A stretch of 64,000 bases of DNA, taken from the NCBI RefSeq assembly GCF_003628445.1, contig NZ_RBZO01000002.1, positions 1 to 64,000 on the forward strand, given 5' to 3'. The position numbers and the translations under genes were made by a program. Shown here piece after piece: positions 25,678 through 35,293 of the stretch (within the stretch, counting starts at the first letter, position 1; every line of letters starts with the position of its first letter). Source of the stretch: Oceanobacillus bengalensis (GTDB lineage Bacteria; Bacillota; Bacilli; Bacillales; Amphibacillaceae). Under the pieces are notes generated by a model. That model had not been told where the DNA came from and made no database searches. It saw only the letters and a program-made list of their open reading frames with translations.

Positions 25678-26955
25678 ATGAAAAAAGGTATTTTATCTTT
25701 ACTTGCGATTATTTTGATTGTGGGTTTACTTGCAGCGTGTGGTCCTGATGATGAACCTGCAGAAACTGGGTCAGAAAATGAGACAGGCTCTGATGCAGCT
25801 ACAACAGAAACAGACAAACCTGAGAAATTAATTGTATGGGAAGACCAAGATAAAGGTGCAGCATTGGAAGATGCAGCAGCGAAGTTTACAGAGGAATATG
25901 GGATTGAGATTGAGTATGTAGAATATAACATAACTGAAATACAAGAAAATCTAGCGTTAGACGGAAATACAGAAAACGCTCCAGATGTTGTAACGATGTC
26001 ACATGATGGTGTTGGCCCATCCGTAGTTAAAGGGTACATTTCACCACTTGAAGTAAGTGATGAAGTTTTAAGTCAGTATACACAGTCTTCTGTTGATGCT
26101 TTTGAATATGAAGGACAATTATATGGATTACCAAAAGCAACTGAAACAACTGTATTTATCTACAACAAAGATTTGCTACCTGAAGTTCCAGCAACAATGG
26201 ATGAAGTATTTGAGTTATCAAAAGAAGCACATGATGGTGAAAATTATGGTTTCTTAGGATTGTGGGATGACTTCTATCATAGTCACGGGATCTTCCATGG
26301 ATTTGGAAGCTATGTATTTGGCGATGAACCTACAGATATCGGTTTAAATAATGAACAAGGTGTAGAAGCGCTTGAATATATGGATACTTGGTATGAAGAA
26401 GGATTATTCCCAAGAGGTATTATTGGTGAAACTTCTAATGACCAAATGAATGGATTATTCAAAGAAGGCAAAGCATTTGCTGTACAAAATGGACCATGGG
26501 CGTTCAAAGATTACCAAGATGCAGGAATTAATATTGGAATCGCACCAATGCCATCATTACCAAATGGTGAGCCAATTGGTACGTACATGGGTGTGAAAGG
26601 TTGGTTCGTCACAAACTTTAGTGACAACAAAGATTGGGCACAAACATTTGTTGAATTTATTACAAATGAAGAAAATGCAACAAAACGCTATGAGTTAACT
26701 GGAGAAATTCCTCCACTAGTTTCACTTCTTGAAAATGAAGAATGGGTTGCTGAAAACGAAGGAGCTGCAGCTGTAATGGAACAATCAAAAGTTGCTGTAG
26801 CGATGCCATCAATTCCTGAAATGGCAGAAGTTTGGGATCCAATTAAACAAGCTGTTCAAACAGTAGCAACAGATAAAGCAGAAGCAAAAGAAGCACTTGA
26901 TCAATCTGTTGAACTTATGATTCAAAATATCCAAATGAATCACGGTGGAAATTAA
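25678..26955 (+). CDS. mdxE: Maltodextrin-binding lipoprotein MdxE/MalE-like
   Basis: This 425-aa extracellular solute-binding protein has a lipoprotein signal peptide with lipobox LLAAC (Cys21) and an acidic Ser/Thr/Glu-rich linker to about residue 50. A family 1 binding fold follows (WEDQDKG, YEGQLYGLPKATETTVFIYNKDLL, NGPWAF). It captures maltodextrins for the permeases encoded next. AGGGGG precedes the ATG. The substrate is deduced from sequence type and from the flanking GH15, GH31 and GH13 genes. Confidence 0.9.
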   Translation: MKKGILSLLAIILIVGLLAACGPDDEPAETGSENETGSDAATTETDKPEKLIVWEDQDKGAALEDAAAKFTEEYGIEIEYVEYNITEIQENLALDGNTENAPDVVTMSHDGVGPSVVKGYISPLEVSDEVLSQYTQSSVDAFEYEGQLYGLPKATETTVFIYNKDLLPEVPATMDEVFELSKEAHDGENYGFLGLWDDFYHSHGIFHGFGSYVFGDEPTDIGLNNEQGVEALEYMDTWYEEGLFPRGIIGETSNDQMNGLFKEGKAFAVQNGPWAFKDYQDAGINIGIAPMPSLPNGEPIGTYMGVKGWFVTNFSDNKDWAQTFVEFITNEENATKRYELTGEIPPLVSLLENEEWVAENEGAAAVMEQSKVAVAMPSIPEMAEVWDPIKQAVQTVATDKAEAKEALDQSVELMIQNIQMNHGGN

Positions 26956-26967
26956 TTAACAAAAATC

Positions 26968-26993
26968 GGGAAGTATCTCTCTAGGTACTTCCC
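26968..26993 (+). other. Intercistronic stem-loop mdxE-mdxF
   Basis: GGGAAGTA pairs with TACTTCCC around a 10-base loop without a T run. Such hairpins after binding-protein genes usually protect the upstream message and give it higher expression than the permease genes. Confidence 0.65.
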
Positions 26994-27062
26994 ACACTTA
27001 ATTAAAGTTTAATTGTTTTACTAACAAACTAGTAAAGCGTTTAAAGAGGGGAGTCTCTTTCA

Positions 27063-28343
27063 ATGAGTAATGAATATACATCCAACCACCGGAAAATCGC
27101 TACTATTTTATCGATTATCCCAGGTTTAGGTCAATTTTATAATCGCCAATATCTTAAAGGTTTTCTTTTTCTAATATTAGGTTTCTCATTTGTTATCGCA
27201 TTTTGGGATTTTATTGATATCGGATTATGGGGGATTTTTACACTTGGTACCCAAGTTCCTAGGGATAATTCTGTTTTCTTAATGGTATATGGAATTATTG
27301 CGTTTATTCTATTGGCCTTGGCCGTAATTGTAATGATTATTAACTTACGTGACGCATACAAAAATGGTGAAAAAAGGGATATGGGGCAAAAACTAAATTC
27401 AGTTCGCGAACAATACCATAACCTGATTGACAGCGGATTTCCTTATTTAATGTTATCTCCTGGTTTCCTTCTTCTATTATTTGTTGTAATCCTGCCGATT
27501 GTTTTTGTGCTCTTACTCGCATTTACAAATTATGATTTGTATCATACTTGGCCCGCGCAATTAACAGATTGGGTTGGAATCCAAAATTTTATTGATTTGT
27601 TTACGCTAGATGTATGGAGAGAAACATTCTTAAGTGTATTTGCTTGGACTGTTATATGGACGTTTGGGGCTACGACATTACAAATTGCACTAGGAATATT
27701 TTTAGCTATCCTTGTTAATCAGAAAGACTTAAAAGGAAAAGCCATTATCCGTACAATTTTAATTTTACCATGGGCAGTACCTGCTTTCGTATCCATTCTA
27801 ATTTTTTCAGGTATGTTTAATGAATCGTTCGGGGTAATTAATACAACGATTCTAAATTTCCTAGGAATTGATCCACTACCTTGGATGACAGATGCAATGT
27901 TTACCCGAATTGCTTTAATCATGATTCAAACATGGTTAGGTTTTCCATTTATTTTCGTAATGGTAACTGGAGTTCTTCAATCAATACCTGGTGAATTATA
28001 TGAAGCAGCAACAATTGATGGAGCAAATGGCTTACAGAAGTTTAGAAAAATAACATTGCCACTCGTAATGTTCTCGATTGCACCAATATTAATTACGCAA
28101 TATACATTTAACTTTAATAATTTCAATGTTATCTTCCTATTTAATAGTGGTGGACCTGCAATGCCAGGACAAAATGCTGGTGGAACCGACATTCTAATTT
28201 CGTGGATTTACGACTTAACGATGACTACACAGCAATACGGTATGGCAGCAGCAATCACAATGATTATGTCAGCTATCGTAATTGCAGTTGCATTATGGCA
28301 ATTTAGAAGAACGAAGTCATTCCAAGAAGAGGATATGATGTGA
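27063..28343 (+). CDS. mdxF: Maltodextrin ABC permease MdxF/MalF-like
   Basis: This 426-aa membrane protein has about eight spans. The first 100 residues form a two-span domain beginning IPGLGQFYNRQYLKG, like TM2-type segments found at the start of MdxF proteins. The rest is a binding-protein-dependent permease with the EAA loop EAATIDGANGLQKFRKITLP, which docks the ATPase. GAGGGGAG precedes the ATG. No ATPase gene is present. In Bacillus the shared MsmX ATPase, encoded elsewhere, energises this system. Confidence 0.9.
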   Translation: MSNEYTSNHRKIATILSIIPGLGQFYNRQYLKGFLFLILGFSFVIAFWDFIDIGLWGIFTLGTQVPRDNSVFLMVYGIIAFILLALAVIVMIINLRDAYKNGEKRDMGQKLNSVREQYHNLIDSGFPYLMLSPGFLLLLFVVILPIVFVLLLAFTNYDLYHTWPAQLTDWVGIQNFIDLFTLDVWRETFLSVFAWTVIWTFGATTLQIALGIFLAILVNQKDLKGKAIIRTILILPWAVPAFVSILIFSGMFNESFGVINTTILNFLGIDPLPWMTDAMFTRIALIMIQTWLGFPFIFVMVTGVLQSIPGELYEAATIDGANGLQKFRKITLPLVMFSIAPILITQYTFNFNNFNVIFLFNSGGPAMPGQNAGGTDILISWIYDLTMTTQQYGMAAAITMIMSAIVIAVALWQFRRTKSFQEEDMM

Positions 28344-28344
28344 T

Positions 28345-29187
28345 ATGAATATGAAAAGATCGAAAATAATCAGATTAACATTAACGTATTTAGTTTTTGC
28401 CATCATGGCAGTAATTATTATATATCCACTTGTCTGGGTGTTTGGTGCATCACTTACCCCTGGTACAAGTTTAACAAGTTCTAGTATTATTCCGGAGAAT
28501 CCTACATGGGATCATTATAAAGAAATTTTTAACCCTAACGAAAGTCTCTACCTAACATGGTATTGGAACACGATTAAAGTGAGTGTTATATCAATGCTTT
28601 CAACCGTAATTACGGTAAGTTTGATGGCTTATGCATTCTCAAGATACCGTTTTGTCGGTCGTAAAAATGGTTTGATGACTTTCCTTATCTTACAGATGAT
28701 ACCTAACTTTGCAGCATTAATAGCTATCTTTGTATTAGCAAATGTTACGGGATTAATTAATACCCATCTTGGCTTAATTTTAATTTATGTCGGTGGTGCA
28801 ATCCCGATGAATACATGGCTAATGAAGGGATATCTTGATTCCATTCCAAAAGAGCTTGATGAAAGTGCACGCATGGATGGTGCTGGTCACTTCCGTATTT
28901 TTTGGCAAATTGTTATGCCATTAGCAAAACCAATGATTGCCGTCGTAGCGGTAAATTCATTCATTATACCATTTACTGATTTTATATTGGCAAAAGTTAT
29001 CCTGCGTCAACCGGAACAATATACGTTAGCAATTGGCTTGTATGAACTCGTTTCACGTCAATATGGAAGTGAGTTTACGATGTTTGCAGCAGGTAGTATT
29101 TTAATTGCGATTCCAATTGCGATTCTATTCTTATCCTTACAAAAATATTTCGTATCTGGCCTAACTGCTGGTGGTATTAAAGGCTAA
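28345..29187 (+). CDS. mdxG: Maltodextrin ABC permease MdxG/MalG-like
   Basis: A 280-aa permease with six spans. Its EAA loop reads ESARMDGAGHFRIFWQIVMP. It begins one base after the mdxF stop, so translation is probably coupled. It forms the channel with MdxF, and the C-terminal TAGGIKG is typical of MalG proteins. Confidence 0.92.
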   Translation: MNMKRSKIIRLTLTYLVFAIMAVIIIYPLVWVFGASLTPGTSLTSSSIIPENPTWDHYKEIFNPNESLYLTWYWNTIKVSVISMLSTVITVSLMAYAFSRYRFVGRKNGLMTFLILQMIPNFAALIAIFVLANVTGLINTHLGLILIYVGGAIPMNTWLMKGYLDSIPKELDESARMDGAGHFRIFWQIVMPLAKPMIAVVAVNSFIIPFTDFILAKVILRQPEQYTLAIGLYELVSRQYGSEFTMFAAGSILIAIPIAILFLSLQKYFVSGLTAGGIKG

Positions 29188-29207
29188 ATAAATAGGAGGG
29201 GATTAAG

Positions 29208-31559
29208 GTGCTAGAAGATACTAGCTTTGCCATTCATCCTGGTAAAGGAACTAACTCAGAAGCCGTCATTTATCGCAGTGTTGGTAATCTTAAAAGCTAT
29301 TCAATAAAAGATAACGTATATCAATTTCATTGCGAAAACGGAGAGGTTGCAATTCAATTTTACACAGAATCGATTGTTCGAATTGTAATGAACCAACATG
29401 TAATGCCAAATTTAAAAGACTCACAAACCGTTATTTCCACACCTATAGATGTAGTAGTTACGGAAGAATTAATGGGTGAATTATTCGAACTGAAAACAAA
29501 CCAACTCTCATTGCATATAGAAAAAGCACCATTTCGATTAACTGTAAAAGATAGACAAGGTAGAACAATCGTTTCAGAAGGTAAGCGGGGCATAACTTAC
29601 CAGGAAAATGGAAGAGTTACTGTGTTCAAAGAAATGGATGAGGCAGATCATTTCTATGGGTTCGGTGAGAAAACTGGCCATCTTGATAAACGTGGAGAAA
29701 AATATGAAATGTGGAACTCAGACGTATTTGCTCCGCATAATCCAGAGACAGATCCATTGTATGAGTCCATTCCATATTTTATGACATTACGAAATGGTAA
29801 GGCACATGGTATCTTTTTTGATAATACTTTCCGTACCGTATTTGATATGAAATCAGATGAGGATTACTACTCCTTTTCTGCAGAAGGTGGACAAGTTGAT
29901 TATTATCTCATGGCTGGCCCATCTCCGAAAGAGGTACTTGAACAATATACACACTTAACCGGGAGAATTCCATTACCACCAAAATGGGCCATCGGATATC
30001 ACCAATCACGGTATAGTTATGAAACAGAAGCGGAAGTACGCGAACTTGCTAAGAACTTTATTGAGCGAGATATTCCGATTGATGTGATCCATCTAGATAT
30101 TCACTATATGAATGGGTATCGTGTATTTACATTTGATAAGGAAAGCTTTCCTAATCCAGAAAAATTAATTGCTGATTTACGAGATATGGGTATTCGCATT
30201 GTGCCAATTGTTGATCCAGGTGTGAAAAAGGATCCAGAATACCCGATTTATCAAGAAGGAATCAGAGAAGATCAGTTTTGTAAATATATCGAAGGAAATA
30301 TTTATTTTGGAGAGGTATGGCCTGGGGATAGTGCTTTCCCTGATTTTACAGATGAAAAGGTTCGTAAGTGGTGGGGCGATAAACATGCTTATTACACGGA
30401 TCTTGGTGTTGAGGGTATCTGGAATGATATGAATGAACCAGCTGTTTTTAATGAAACGAAAACGATGGACTTAGAAGTAATGCATTATAATGATGGAGAA
30501 CCAAGAACACATCGTGAACTTCATAACGTATATGGCCTTCTTATGGGAAAAGCAACGTATGAAGGTTTAAGAGAGCAACTAAATGGCAAACGTCCATTTT
30601 TATTAACACGAGCGGGGTATGCTGGTGTTCAACGCTATGCTTCTGTTTGGACTGGTGATAACCGAAGTTTCTGGGAGCATTTACAAATGTCCATTCCTAT
30701 GGTGATGAATCTTGGGTTGTCAGGTGTTGCCTTTACTGGACCAGATGTTGGTGGATTTGCTCATGACACGAATGCCGAACTATTAACACGTTGGATGCAA
30801 GTCGGGGCGTTTACACCATTTTTCCGAAATCATTCAGCGATTGGAACGGTTTATCAAGAACCATGGCAATTTGGTGGGAAATATGAGAAAATCATGAAGA
30901 AATATATTCAAATGCGCTATGAGTGGATGCCACAGCTTTATTCGCTGTTTTATCAGGCAAGCAAGAGTGGCTTACCTGTGATGCGTCCTTTATTGATGGA
31001 ATATCCTAAAGATGAGAAGACGTATAACTTAAACGATCAATTCATGATTGGTGATAATGTTGTCATTGCACCGATACTTGCACCTTCTGTAACCGATCGT
31101 GCTGTATATCTACCTGAAGGAGAATGGGTAGAATTTTCAACAGGAGAAGTATACGAAGGAAGTAAAACGCATCTGGTACATGCTGAACTTAAAGACTTAC
31201 CAATATTTATTAGAAAAGGTACAGCAATCATGCAAGGCAGTTGGAGTTCTAATAAAGATAAAGAAACGAAAAATGTAACAATGAATGTTTATCCAGGTTT
31301 AGATAATACTTACAGATTCACATTTTATGATGATGATGGAGAGACGTTTGACTATGAAAATGGTAACTATCATGAATTAGAGATAGAAGTCGTTTCCACA
31401 TCTGAACAGCTCAAAATTGATATTATCAATATTGAGGGGAACTATATCCCGCCATATGAAAAAATAGACGTTCATATCATAGGTAGGAACAATGAACAGG
31501 AAGTTTTCATAAATGGAGTAAAATGCAGTGACAACCCGATTATTTCTTTAGTAGAATAA
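29208..31559 (+). CDS. GH31 alpha-glucosidase
   Basis: The product is 783 aa: an N-terminal beta-sandwich (galactose-mutarotase-like, to about 240), a (beta/alpha)8 barrel with nucleophile Asp407 in WNDMNEP, and C-terminal beta domains. Other family marks are YGFGEKTG, IHYMNGYRVF, RAGYAGVQRY and WTGDNRSFWEHL. There is no signal peptide, so it acts on imported oligosaccharides. The start is GTG after AGGAGGGG, 20 bases after mdxG. It should release glucose from maltodextrins. GH31 also includes xylosidases, but the context favours alpha-glucosidase. Confidence 0.9.
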   Translation: MLEDTSFAIHPGKGTNSEAVIYRSVGNLKSYSIKDNVYQFHCENGEVAIQFYTESIVRIVMNQHVMPNLKDSQTVISTPIDVVVTEELMGELFELKTNQLSLHIEKAPFRLTVKDRQGRTIVSEGKRGITYQENGRVTVFKEMDEADHFYGFGEKTGHLDKRGEKYEMWNSDVFAPHNPETDPLYESIPYFMTLRNGKAHGIFFDNTFRTVFDMKSDEDYYSFSAEGGQVDYYLMAGPSPKEVLEQYTHLTGRIPLPPKWAIGYHQSRYSYETEAEVRELAKNFIERDIPIDVIHLDIHYMNGYRVFTFDKESFPNPEKLIADLRDMGIRIVPIVDPGVKKDPEYPIYQEGIREDQFCKYIEGNIYFGEVWPGDSAFPDFTDEKVRKWWGDKHAYYTDLGVEGIWNDMNEPAVFNETKTMDLEVMHYNDGEPRTHRELHNVYGLLMGKATYEGLREQLNGKRPFLLTRAGYAGVQRYASVWTGDNRSFWEHLQMSIPMVMNLGLSGVAFTGPDVGGFAHDTNAELLTRWMQVGAFTPFFRNHSAIGTVYQEPWQFGGKYEKIMKKYIQMRYEWMPQLYSLFYQASKSGLPVMRPLLMEYPKDEKTYNLNDQFMIGDNVVIAPILAPSVTDRAVYLPEGEWVEFSTGEVYEGSKTHLVHAELKDLPIFIRKGTAIMQGSWSSNKDKETKNVTMNVYPGLDNTYRFTFYDDDGETFDYENGNYHELEIEVVSTSEQLKIDIINIEGNYIPPYEKIDVHIIGRNNEQEVFINGVKCSDNPIISLVE

Positions 31560-31589
31560 AAGTTAAATATGTGATAGAGGGTGAAAATG

Positions 31590-32612
31590 ATGGTAACGAT
31601 TAAGGATATAGCGAAAGCAACAGGTGTTTCACCCTCTACGGTTTCGAGAGTACTAGCGGATAACCCTAGAATTAGTGAAGATACAAAGAAAAAAGTGCGA
31701 AAAACGATGCGTGAATTAGGATATCATCCAAACATTCATGCTCGTAATTTAGTAGCGAAATCATCGAAGGCAATTGGTGTTATCTTACCTTCTTCGGCTG
31801 ACAAAGCATTACAAAACCCATTCTTTCCAGAAGTCCTACGGGGCATTGGTTCAGTCACACATGAAAGGGAATATGCAATGGTTCTTTCCAGTGCGCAAAA
31901 TGGAGAAGAAATAATGTCTGAAGTTCGGCGAATGGTGTTCGGAAGATATGTAGATGGGTTGATTCTCCTTTATTCTCGTATCAATGACCCAGTTACAGAA
32001 TTTTTAAATGAACAGGATTTTCCGTATGTTATTGTCGGAAAACCATATGAAAATATAAATACAGTTACACATGTCGATAATGACAACTTTACAGCTGGTA
32101 AGGAGATTACCAAATACTTAATCGACCAGGGGCATGAATATATTGCTTTTATCGGTGGCTCAAGAGAGTTATTTGTGACTGTTGATCGTGAAGCTGGCTA
32201 CGAAGCGGCCCTAAAGGAAGCTGGTTTACCGAATATAGAGGAACAAAAACTGCATACCGAATTCCTGAAATCAGGTGGCCGTGAAGCGGTAGAGAGTATC
32301 TTAGCTCTGGAAAAACGCCCGACTGCCATTGTTGTCAGTGATGATTTAATTAGTCTAGGCGTGCTAAGTCGACTTGAGCAATCTGGAGTAAATGTGCCAG
32401 AGGATATTTCAGTAGTAAGCTTCAATAATGTGTATCTATCAGAAATTACGCGGCCAGCACTTACAACAATTGATATTCATATTTATGAATTGGGTGCACA
32501 ATCTGCGAAGGCACTCATTGAAAAGGCAGAAAACAAATCCGAGCCAGCAAAACGGATTATTATTCCACATGATATTATTTATCGTGACTCTGTTAGTAAA
32601 AGAGAAAGCTAA
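31590..32612 (+). CDS. LacI/GalR-family regulator, MalR-like
   Basis: This 340-aa repressor has an N-terminal helix-turn-helix and hinge (TIKDIAKATGVSPSTVSRVL, then NLVAKSSK) and a periplasmic-binding-protein-like effector domain (about 60-335). Position, 30 bases after the GH31 gene, and matching palindromes at 25414 and 25613 suggest it represses the maltodextrin operon until maltose-type sugars bind. Two adjacent ATG codons (31587 and 31590) are possible starts after AGAGGG. The later one gives better spacing. Confidence 0.9.
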   Translation: MVTIKDIAKATGVSPSTVSRVLADNPRISEDTKKKVRKTMRELGYHPNIHARNLVAKSSKAIGVILPSSADKALQNPFFPEVLRGIGSVTHEREYAMVLSSAQNGEEIMSEVRRMVFGRYVDGLILLYSRINDPVTEFLNEQDFPYVIVGKPYENINTVTHVDNDNFTAGKEITKYLIDQGHEYIAFIGGSRELFVTVDREAGYEAALKEAGLPNIEEQKLHTEFLKSGGREAVESILALEKRPTAIVVSDDLISLGVLSRLEQSGVNVPEDISVVSFNNVYLSEITRPALTTIDIHIYELGAQSAKALIEKAENKSEPAKRIIIPHDIIYRDSVSKRES

Positions 32613-32635
32613 TACATGGGCTTTCTCTCTTTTTA
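32601..32635 (+). terminator. Terminator/attenuator between regulator and GH13 gene
   Basis: AGAGAAAGC pairs with GCTTTCTCT and is followed by CTTTTT. The left arm overlaps the end of the regulator gene. The GH13 gene follows within 40 bases, so it may receive partial readthrough. Confidence 0.75.
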
Positions 32636-32673
32636 AAAAAGTAAATTATTACGTTTCAACTAGGAGGACTATC

Positions 32674-34335
32674 ATGAAAAAAACTTGGTGGAAAGAAGCA
32701 GTTGCATATCAAGTATACCCACGTAGCTTTATGGATTCGAATGGAGATGGGATTGGTGATATCCAAGGGATTATTTCCAAACTTGATTATATAAAAGACT
32801 TAGGAATTGACGTGATTTGGATTAGCCCGATTTACAAATCACCAAACGACGACAATGGATATGATATAAGTGATTATAAAGATATTATGGATGAGTTCGG
32901 GACGATGGAAGATTTTGATGAATTGCTTGATGAAGTTCACAAGCGTGACATGAAATTAATTATGGACCTAGTAATCAACCATACATCTGATGAACATCCA
33001 TGGTTCATTGAGTCAAGAAAATCAAAAGATAACCCGTATCGTGATCACTATATTTGGCATCCTGGTAAAGACGGTAAGGAACCAAATAACTGGGAATCCA
33101 TTTTTGGTGGGTCTGCCTGGAAGTATGATGAGAATACGGATGAGTATTTTATGCATCTATTTTCCAGTAAACAACCTGATTTGAACTGGGAAAATCCCGA
33201 AGTCCGTACTGAGTTATATAATATGGTTAACTGGTGGCTTGATAAAGGAATTGACGGCTTCCGAGTAGATGCAATTTCACATATTAAAAAAATTGCTGGA
33301 TTCCCAGATTTACCGAATCCAAATAATTTAAAATATGTTTCATCTTTTGAAGGGCACATGAATCGTCCTGGTATTCAGAAACTGTTAAAAGAACTAAAAG
33401 AAAATACATTTGCAAAGTACGATATCATGACCGTTGGTGAGGCAAACGGCGTAAATGAGGACCAGGCAGATGAATGGGTTGGTGAAGAAAACGGGAAGTT
33501 TAATATGATTTTCCAATTCGAGCATCTTGACCTCTGGGGAAAAGATACAAACAATGGTTTAGATATTCATGCATTGAAGGAAACATTAAGTAAATGGCAG
33601 AAAGGGCTTGACGGTAAGGGCTGGAACGCTTTATTCCTAGAGAATCACGACCAACCACGGTCTGTTTCCACTTGGGGGAATGATGCAGCTTATCGCGTGG
33701 AATCAGCGAAAGGACTTGCGACGATGTATTTCCTTATGCAAGGTACACCGTTTATTTACCAAGGGCAAGAACTGGGTATGACAAATGCGGCCTTCCCTTC
33801 GATTGACGATTATAACGATGTTAGAGCAAAAAATATGTATAATGAGGCATTAGAAACGGGCAGATCCACCCAAGATATTATGGAAGTTATCTGGAAAGCA
33901 GGTCGTGACAACTCTAGAACACCAATGCAATGGAATGACGAGAAGAATGCAGGATTTTCGGAGGGTAAACCTTGGTTAAAAGTAAATCCAAATTACAAAG
34001 AAATTAATGTGGAAAATGAATTGGCTGATTCAAATTCTGTTTATCATTATTATAAGCAGCTAATCGAATTGCGCCGTAAGAATCAAGTTTTCGTGTACGG
34101 TAGCTATGAGCTCATTTTGGAAAATCATGACCAGATTTATGCATATACAAGAACATTAGAAGATGAGAATGTAATGATTTTGGTGAATTTATTTGAAGAG
34201 GAAGCAGTATATAATTTGCCAGAAGAGATTAAGAGCATGGATGCTGAATTATTGATTAGTAATTATGCGGATGCGAAGAATGAATTAGAGTTAACGCTTC
34301 GTCCATATGAGGCGAGGGTTTATCGGTTGAAATAA
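32674..34335 (+). CDS. GH13 alpha-glucosidase (oligo-1,6-glucosidase family)
   Basis: A 553-aa cytosolic (beta/alpha)8-barrel glycosidase. The catalytic triad is visible as Asp199 (GFRVDAISHI), Glu256 (VGEANG) and Asp326 (ENHDQPR). The N-terminus WWKEAVAYQVYPRSF and QPDLNWENPEVR are typical of the GH13 oligo-1,6-glucosidase/alpha-glucosidase subfamily. The residue after the nucleophile is Ala. Strict alpha-1,6 enzymes usually have Val there, which favours alpha-1,4 activity on maltose-type sugars. The ATG at 32674 follows TAGGAGG, and the longer upstream frame only shadows the regulator gene. Confidence 0.9.
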   Translation: MKKTWWKEAVAYQVYPRSFMDSNGDGIGDIQGIISKLDYIKDLGIDVIWISPIYKSPNDDNGYDISDYKDIMDEFGTMEDFDELLDEVHKRDMKLIMDLVINHTSDEHPWFIESRKSKDNPYRDHYIWHPGKDGKEPNNWESIFGGSAWKYDENTDEYFMHLFSSKQPDLNWENPEVRTELYNMVNWWLDKGIDGFRVDAISHIKKIAGFPDLPNPNNLKYVSSFEGHMNRPGIQKLLKELKENTFAKYDIMTVGEANGVNEDQADEWVGEENGKFNMIFQFEHLDLWGKDTNNGLDIHALKETLSKWQKGLDGKGWNALFLENHDQPRSVSTWGNDAAYRVESAKGLATMYFLMQGTPFIYQGQELGMTNAAFPSIDDYNDVRAKNMYNEALETGRSTQDIMEVIWKAGRDNSRTPMQWNDEKNAGFSEGKPWLKVNPNYKEINVENELADSNSVYHYYKQLIELRRKNQVFVYGSYELILENHDQIYAYTRTLEDENVMILVNLFEEEAVYNLPEEIKSMDAELLISNYADAKNELELTLRPYEARVYRLK

Positions 34336-34417
34336 TTTTTGGCACTTAGGTCTTTGGGTTTGTGTGATTGGAGATTGTGCTCGTTTGGGATCGTACTTTA
34401 TTGCTGATATTTTGCCG

Positions 34418-34522
34418 TTTCGCCAAAGTTCACAGTGGTTTCGCTGAAGTTCACGGAGGAATCGCTGAAGTTAACAATTGTTTCGCCGAAGTTCACAACT
34501 AAATTCCCAAAGTTCACAATTG
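34418..34522. repeat. 21-bp tandem repeat, five copies
   Basis: Five units of 21 bp start at 34418, 34439, 34460, 34481 and 34502. Each has the form TTTCGCNGAAGTTCACNNNNG with a few substitutions. The array lies in the 300-base gap after the GH13 gene, which otherwise holds no recognisable feature. Confidence 0.85.
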
Positions 34523-34635
34523 GGGAGAGTTGATAACTTATTAAGATTAACCTTTATATCAGTTGTTGGTACGTTGGTTGTGGAATATAATAAAAAGTAG
34601 AAAGCAAATCTCATTTAGGAAGGAGCTTTTCATAG

Positions 34636-35199
34636 ATGAGTTTACCAAGTGAAAGGAAAGTTTCATTAGAGGAATTTTATATTCTAAGGGAAGAATCTGA
34701 TCAATTATTGGAGTACATTGATGGTGTAGTTTATATAGCTACATCGCCATCTACTGTACATCAGCGTATTTCTGGGCGTTTACATGCGCAGCTTTTTCAA
34801 TTATTAGAAGGTAAAGAATGTGAGGTTTTCCACGCTCCTTTTGATATCCAACTTAGTAGCGCCAACATGGAGGATAAAAAGATAGTAATTCCTGATTTGT
34901 CGGTTATTTGTGAAAAAGATGGTTTGAAGGCAGATAAATATATTGGTGCACCAACAATGGTGATAGAGATCACAAGTCCGTCTAATCAATCCCATGATTT
35001 GGTAACGAAATTAAACTTATACATGCAGAATGGTGTTAAAGAATATTGGATTGTCAACCCATTACTAAATTCTGTGCAAATTTACACATTAGATCAAGCA
35101 GGAAATTATCAACAAAAAGATGTTGCAAAGGATACAGGTATTGTTAAATCTAGTGTTGTAGAGGGGTTTCGTGTGGATTTGGAGGGGTTATTTCAGTAA
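34636..35199 (+). CDS. Uma2 family endonuclease-like protein
   Basis: This 187-aa protein belongs to the Uma2/DUF820 group with a PD-(D/E)xK nuclease fold. The opening SLEEFYILREESDQLLEYIDG, PDLSVI, VIEITSPSN, a downstream Lys (KLNLYMQNGVKEYW) and the YWIV strand mark the predicted active site. Members are common in cyanobacteria and scattered in Firmicutes, with no settled role. AGGAAGGAG precedes the ATG. It stands alone next to the primase-helicase patch, and a link with it is only positional. Confidence 0.82.
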   Translation: MSLPSERKVSLEEFYILREESDQLLEYIDGVVYIATSPSTVHQRISGRLHAQLFQLLEGKECEVFHAPFDIQLSSANMEDKKIVIPDLSVICEKDGLKADKYIGAPTMVIEITSPSNQSHDLVTKLNLYMQNGVKEYWIVNPLLNSVQIYTLDQAGNYQQKDVAKDTGIVKSSVVEGFRVDLEGLFQ

Positions 35200-35253
35200 T
35201 TTTTTCCCAATATACCCCCAAAAAATCAGTGCACCAAATAATTGAAATAAATG

Positions 35254-35290
35254 AGGGATGAGCACGATTTACATTTTGCTCATTCCCCTG
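35254..35290 (-). terminator. Hairpin after the SSB-tail protein gene
   Basis: GGGATGAGCA and TGCTCATTCCC can pair with one bulge. On the minus strand it follows the stop of the next gene. T-richness after it is modest. Confidence 0.45.
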
Positions 35291-35293
35291 TAT

